A stretch of DNA of 64,000 bases from Oncomelania hupensis. Taxonomy: Eukaryota > Mollusca > Gastropoda > Littorinimorpha > Pomatiopsidae. Below, in pieces: positions 58,726-64,000 of the stretch. How positions within the stretch are numbered: position 1 is the stretch's first letter; each line of letters begins with the position of its first letter. Under the pieces are notes generated by a model that made no database searches, had not been told where the DNA came from, and saw only the letters and a list, made by a program, of their open reading frames with translations. Location of the stretch: positions 34,523,634 through 34,587,633 of the forward strand of contig CM072513.1 of NCBI GenBank assembly GCA_036898135.1, in the 5' to 3' direction. Position numbers and translations under genes: made by a program.

Positions 58726-60297
58726 CTCTGTCCTGAACCTTATTAAATTTTGGGAGCTATCGGATGACATACGAGTTTTCTCCTTTCACGCTTTACGCCT
58801 TTTAAAATCGAGAGAAAATGTGAAATGTACATTTGTGAAGAAGGTGCATAAGACAGAAGAAGAAGAGCGACAACGACGACAACTTTCCATTTAGACTCGC
58901 AATGCGTGTTCTAATCAACGTTCAAGAGGCCATGTTATTTTTGTAAATTCAATCAAGCTGCTTTTGTTGGAATATATCATGACAATAGCACATGCACTCG
59001 TATCGGTATGTGATCGCAGTGTGTTTACTTCAATTCACGTTTATAATGATTACTTGACGGATGTAGGATGTAAGAGTGAAGTATGTCTTGGCAACTGGCC
59101 GATTCCAGGGAACTTACTCGTGTTTTGTTATGTCCCGAAGAGCATCGTTCTTCATATAACCGACGGAAGTTGACAGTCCATCGGTTACTACTGACGGAAG
59201 TTTTGGTTGGGGTAGGCCAAGCATGTCACAGAGTCACCTTGCGTTTAGTGATCAGTATAAGCGTGAGTTTATGTACAATTTTAAAGACATTGAACGGGTC
59301 TGAAAATATTCTGCGCATATTTATTACGTTGGATGTTTGAGTGAATCGCTGTGGAATCGATTGAGTCGCCTTCTTTCGGTAGAAATCTTCTAGTTTGTTC
59401 GTATAGATAAAATATTCGATGGCCTCCGAGTTTCGCTGAGACGACGTTTCCACCTTGCATTATAAGTAGCGTAGACAGCAGCACTCTACTCCTATGAAAG
59501 AAAACGATACTAGTCGAGGGACGGAGAGGGGTAACAGAGAGAGAGAGAGAGAGAGAGAGGGGAGAGAGAGAGGAAGGGAGAGATAGAGAGAAGGGGAGAG
59601 AGAGGGAGGGAGAGAGAAGGAGAGAGAGAGTAGAAAGAGAGAGAGATCATCTACACGCGATAGTGCTTTTTCAAATCACAAATTACCTCCATAGATTCGA
59701 CTCTCCAATCACTTTTCTCCTTTTAGGTGCAGCTCTCTAAGCCCGGAGAAGCAGTTGCTTCATTTGAATCGACCGAAAGGCAAGAGCGTTAATCAAGGGA
59801 AACAACTACAATCACAGGAAGACACGAAGGGCACTTTACAAGTCAGAGGAAGCCCTTCACGAAATAAAAAAAAAGAAAAGGATCAGGGGGAACCTTCTGA
59901 AAAAAAAAAACACCAAAAGAAAGGTATGGGGATGGGAGTGGGGATGGTGAACAAATCAGCGCTTTTTTGAGACTGCTTTGTTGAAAAAGTGTTTTGAGGT
60001 TCCTGTTGCGCTAGATTTAGATACTTCCGGAATGGGAAAACAGTTGAAATTCGGTCACTTCCTTGGCTGAAAACAGTGCTGCCGCAGTGCATCACCACTA
60101 GCTCTCAGGTCAAAGGAGAAGGAAGAAGAAATAGTCATGATGGTTCTATCCGGATAGTTTAAATAATGAGGATAATTTTATTTTGTTTTTATTTTTTATT
60201 TACTTATTTTTAAATTTTAACAACTTTATTATCACCGAGTTGAAATTCGGGCACTTTCATTTTCGAAAGTACAGCAGCCCCAAGTGAAGCGCTTTAC

Positions 60298-60543
60298 TTA
60301 AGGTACATGCTGGGTGTGTTCTTGTCACCGGCACTCACCCGTCTAGGACATGAGCGTCAGGATCTTTTAAAGTCCGTTATGATGGAATACATGCGACACA
60401 GACTAGACCTTGTTTATACTCTCATCCGAAGGAGTAGGAAACGGGAGTAAAGTGTCTTTCCCAAGGACACAACCCAATGCCCCGGCCTGGGCTCGAACTC
60501 GGTACCTTCAGATCCGCAAGCCATTCGGCCACCGCGCCTCCCT
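60298..60543 (-). mobile_element. copy B: tRNA-SINE with intact head
   Basis: Same as 26903-27148. Confidence 0.85.
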
Positions 60544-61229
60544 TGATAAGCGTCGTCATCCAAACGGGTAACATATGGGGGAGAGGGGAGGGAGGGTCAT
60601 TCACTCAGCTAGTCTAATTCGCTCGATGGTCTCCCGAGAGATTTTAACTCCCCGGAGTAGACTTTTCTGTAATGACTCTTTGTACGGTACTTCACCTCCA
60701 TCACCACCCCCTTTCTTCCCCCCACCCCACCTACCCCTCCAACCCTCCAACCCCTACATCGTTGCAGCGCCACGCTAAAAATAAACAATAAAAATGAAAA
60801 CACCGGTCATTATGTCGACAACCAAAAAGACCAGCGACGTGCCCAAATAAACGCCTGTGTATTTAGTTTGTTCATATGATCGCTGATCAGTTGTCTTGGG
60901 CGTTACATGGTGAGAATCAATCAGAACGTTTGCACCTTTAGGCGTCTCGACGAGTTAGATCCTGCGTTCGGCTTGCGCAAAAATTGACTTTTTGAACGAG
61001 TTAAGCGCTTTAAAATAATAGTGTGCTATATTGTGATAGGCTGCGTGAATAACAAAATCAGTTGATGTCAGCTGAAACGAGGGCAACACCAACCTTATAA
61101 CGTAGCACCTTTGAAGACAAGGAAAGGCAATCTCCAAGTGTCCATGATCCAAACTGTACAGGATTGTATATATTACCTAGCATGTGAGTTGGCCGATCCC
61201 TCTTATTTCTTTATGTGACCTTTTTCAAC

Positions 61230-61323
<94 letters not shown>

Positions 61324-61493
61324 CAACAATAATAAGGATATGTACTGTATATAGCGCTTTTTTTCTAACGACATCAGTTCAAAGCGCAGTTCTCACGCAT
61401 TTATACTTAAACTTAACATCGAAATTCATACGAAAAGAAGTGAAACAAACACAAGACACTAATAAACTATGCAAAGACATAATACTTACAAAG

Positions 61494-61786
61494 GTAGGTA
61501 AAAAAAGGTAGTCCCATAGCCTTGTGGCCGTAGGGGAGCGTGATGTTGGAGATCACACTTATCTTGGGCCAGCGTAATGAGGGTGATGCCCAACTCTCTC
61601 CCTCGCTGCTTTACCTTCCCCACCCTCAAGAGAGTAGGTACTCAATCACAGTTGAGTCAACTGGGGGCGTTGTTGTTTGTCGCTTCACACCTTAGCGGTC
61701 ACCCATCCAAGTGCTAACCGCACCGGACGGTGCTTCACTTTCGACACAGTAGCGAGTGCTCCAACCACTGCACTATCCGACACCCC
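61494..61786 (-). mobile_element. copy B: 5S/tRNA SINE with 10-bp target duplication
   Basis: Same as 28102-28394. ACTTACAAAG occurs at 61484-61493 and 61787-61796. Confidence 0.9.
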
Positions 61787-61976
61787 ACTTACAAAGAAAA
61801 AGAATATTTACAACTAAAATATAAAAGACGAGGGAGGGAGGTGTATGAGGAGAGCAGCAAAGGGGCGAGCCGGGCGGGGGCGTGCGGTGTGACGGCGATG
61901 GTCTGAATCAGAAAAAGAAGGAACGAAGCTGGTGATGGGAAACGAGATCAAACGAGTCAATTTGCCTATCGTAATT

Positions 61977-62115
<139 letters not shown>

Positions 62116-62550
62116 CTTATAAATGTACCCAGAAACAAGGTATATTTGTTTTTGTACGGTCATCTGGGATCACAGTTTGGTATCTGAGAACATGCGAATG
62201 TCCCCAGATCCAAGGTAACTTTGAAAACGCAAGAAAAGTAAGTTTCGTCTCCTCTAAGCGACGAATTAGGTCACGCTGAATTTGTTTCTAGTTCAACTGT
62301 CTTTTACGAACCGTTTGAGAATGTTTTCGAACCGTTTATTGACGCCGGATAGTGTCCTCACTTGGTTTCATACAATTTCAGAATCCAAGAAGGCAAATGG
62401 GGTTTTGGGACGGAAAAAGCGCATTTTTGTAGAGAAAATGGTAAGGGCTAGGGATGGATCTACAACTAACCCTTACCCGAGCCCTTGTAGCAAAATTCTG
62501 CTCTTTTCGTCACCTTTAAACAGTGTTTTAGCATTATGCCAGAAGCAAGG

Positions 62551-62630
<80 letters not shown>

Positions 62631-63263
62631 GGATTTATAGAATTATGATCTACGCTTGTGTGAAATTTCTTGCAAGAGGTAATGGATGTCTTGTATTGTC
62701 CAACGTACGGAATGAAAAAATCCTTGCCACCAGTGCTGGTGAAATTTGGGTGAACCCCCCTCAGCTGAAAGCCATGCCCACAGCAACTACAGCGCCACGC
62801 AGGACAAGGTACAATGGCAAAATCTCACGAAATCTATCTAACTTGAAAGCGCATCTTCACTATGTTTGTAAAACAGACTCTACAAGGGTCAAGAGTCCAA
62901 GAGTATTTTATTCCAGAGAAAAAGAAACACCCTTAAGGGCACATGGATTCATAAAACAAAATACAATTCTCTACAATCCTCTCTAATTGTAACTTTCCTG
63001 CCATTAATAAAATTATTATTGTATCATATACGCGCCTCATTCCTAAATCAGACTCAAAAAGAGGCGATCTTTAACCATCATACACGCTCGCAAGTTACAG
63101 ACACCAACGCAACAAATACACATTCATAACTCAAACATGTGTAAAAGCAAGTCGCTGTTAGAAGACGGGGAAAAAAGAATTTTTGTTTGAAATTTTAAGT
63201 AGACTGCGCCCAATACCAGTAAGCTTACTGAAGGGAGGGAAGAAGGCGGAGTACTATTAAAAT

Positions 63264-63380
63264 TCCTCAGTGACCTGAAAAAACTCGTACCAAAGTCACA
63301 AAAGTTCGTCCCCTGAGGGAGGAATCCGCGAACTTCGGCATAGCAAACCAGCGACTAACCACCTGTGCCACAAAACCACC
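63264..63380 (-). mobile_element. copy B: tRNA-SINE fragment
   Basis: Same as 29857-29973. Confidence 0.75.
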
Positions 63381-64000
63381 CTATGCCTATGGAGAGAGGT
63401 CAGTTGTTTACATGAAAAGTATAGTCTACCAGGGGAATACTTTTAAATGCAAGGCAAAACACAGCCTCAATGATGAGAAGAAGACTGATGCAGTTTACAC
63501 CAAAAAAAAAACAAAAACACGAGTGCAGACATAATTCAAGTTCCAGAAATGCAGGACATAATTCAGCTTCACTGATGATGGACAAGATGCTTCAGCGATA
63601 CTAGTTTCTAGGGTAGGGGTTGTAGAGGGGATACAACGTCTGCCAGTGCAAAATTAGCTTTTAGAAGCCAACGGAAGTAAGCCTAAAGTCTCTATGAGCC
63701 CAAGACTTCTTCATACGCTGATTGTATATTTTGTTGTTGTCGCAAAATTCAAACTTCGCACTTTTGGAAGCTTCGCAGACTTTGCTAAATATTAAAATTC
63801 GTTTTGCTAAGATTTGTTGTTGCTGTTGAATGCTCTCCATGTATCGTTTTCTCTTGGTTCCACTTCCCTGTCCACTTCCCCCCAACTCTCACAGTCACAC
63901 ATAGAGAATCTTGATAATAACATTTATAATCGTTATGACAAAAGTGATGTTGAAACATGCCTAAGGTGGTCTTTCATTGTCTGCTGGCAACGCTCCCCCC

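Overview
The window is eukaryotic, repeat-dense and almost free of genes. The evidence is long AT- and CT-rich microsatellites, several tRNA- and 5S-derived SINE families, non-LTR retrotransposon remains, and 3' tails of the type GCGCTATATAAG. This points to a lophotrochozoan animal, most likely a gastropod mollusc; the taxon is an inference. I found no intact host protein-coding gene, no CRISPR array and no structural RNA gene.

Layout. Bases 1-34161 are one contig. Bases 34162-34661 are exactly 500 N. Bases 34662-64000 repeat bases 1169-30593 in the same orientation and feature order. The two copies are nearly identical in unique sequence. I noticed only three substitutions, plus one-base homopolymer indels and large length changes at microsatellites. 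The pattern fits two allelic contigs placed end to end better than an old tandem duplication.

Within the unit (copy A coordinates): 2.2-3.4 kb has a degenerate telomere-like tract, a tRNA-SINE interrupted by a 5S-derived SINE, and a CA-rich minisatellite. 3.9-5.9 kb has SINE pieces, a LINE 3' end and a 630-bp candidate DNA transposon with terminal inverted repeats. 7.5-8.9 kb has a broken LINE endonuclease segment and LINE-like 3' tail. At 8.96 kb there is a 50-codon THAP-like ORF. 10.4-12.2 kb has a tRNA-SINE and a decayed LINE reverse transcriptase whose catalytic box reads FADA. 12.9-13.5 kb is a pyrimidine-rich tract. 15.39-18.10 kb is a non-autonomous Helitron-like element with a second member of its family inserted in the opposite orientation. 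18.98-19.41 kb holds the most complete tRNA-SINE. 20.2-20.63 kb is a candidate solo LTR. 22.8-23.3 kb has a second 5S-like element and a 35-bp minisatellite. 24.9-25.3 kb has a 5'-truncated LINE. 26.9-30 kb has more SINEs, including a 5S-derived one with a perfect 10-bp target-site duplication. Copy A continues from 30.6 to 34.16 kb, beyond the part repeated in this window, with SINE and LINE fragments up to the gap.

These elements form a parasitic community rather than a pathway. The SINE and LINE 3' tails resemble each other, and many microsatellites begin exactly where such a tail ends, so much of the simple-sequence content was probably seeded by retrotransposition. The strongest items for follow-up are the assembly duplication, the self-nested Helitron-like pair, the candidate ACTT-flanked transposon and the tRNA/5S chimeric SINE.
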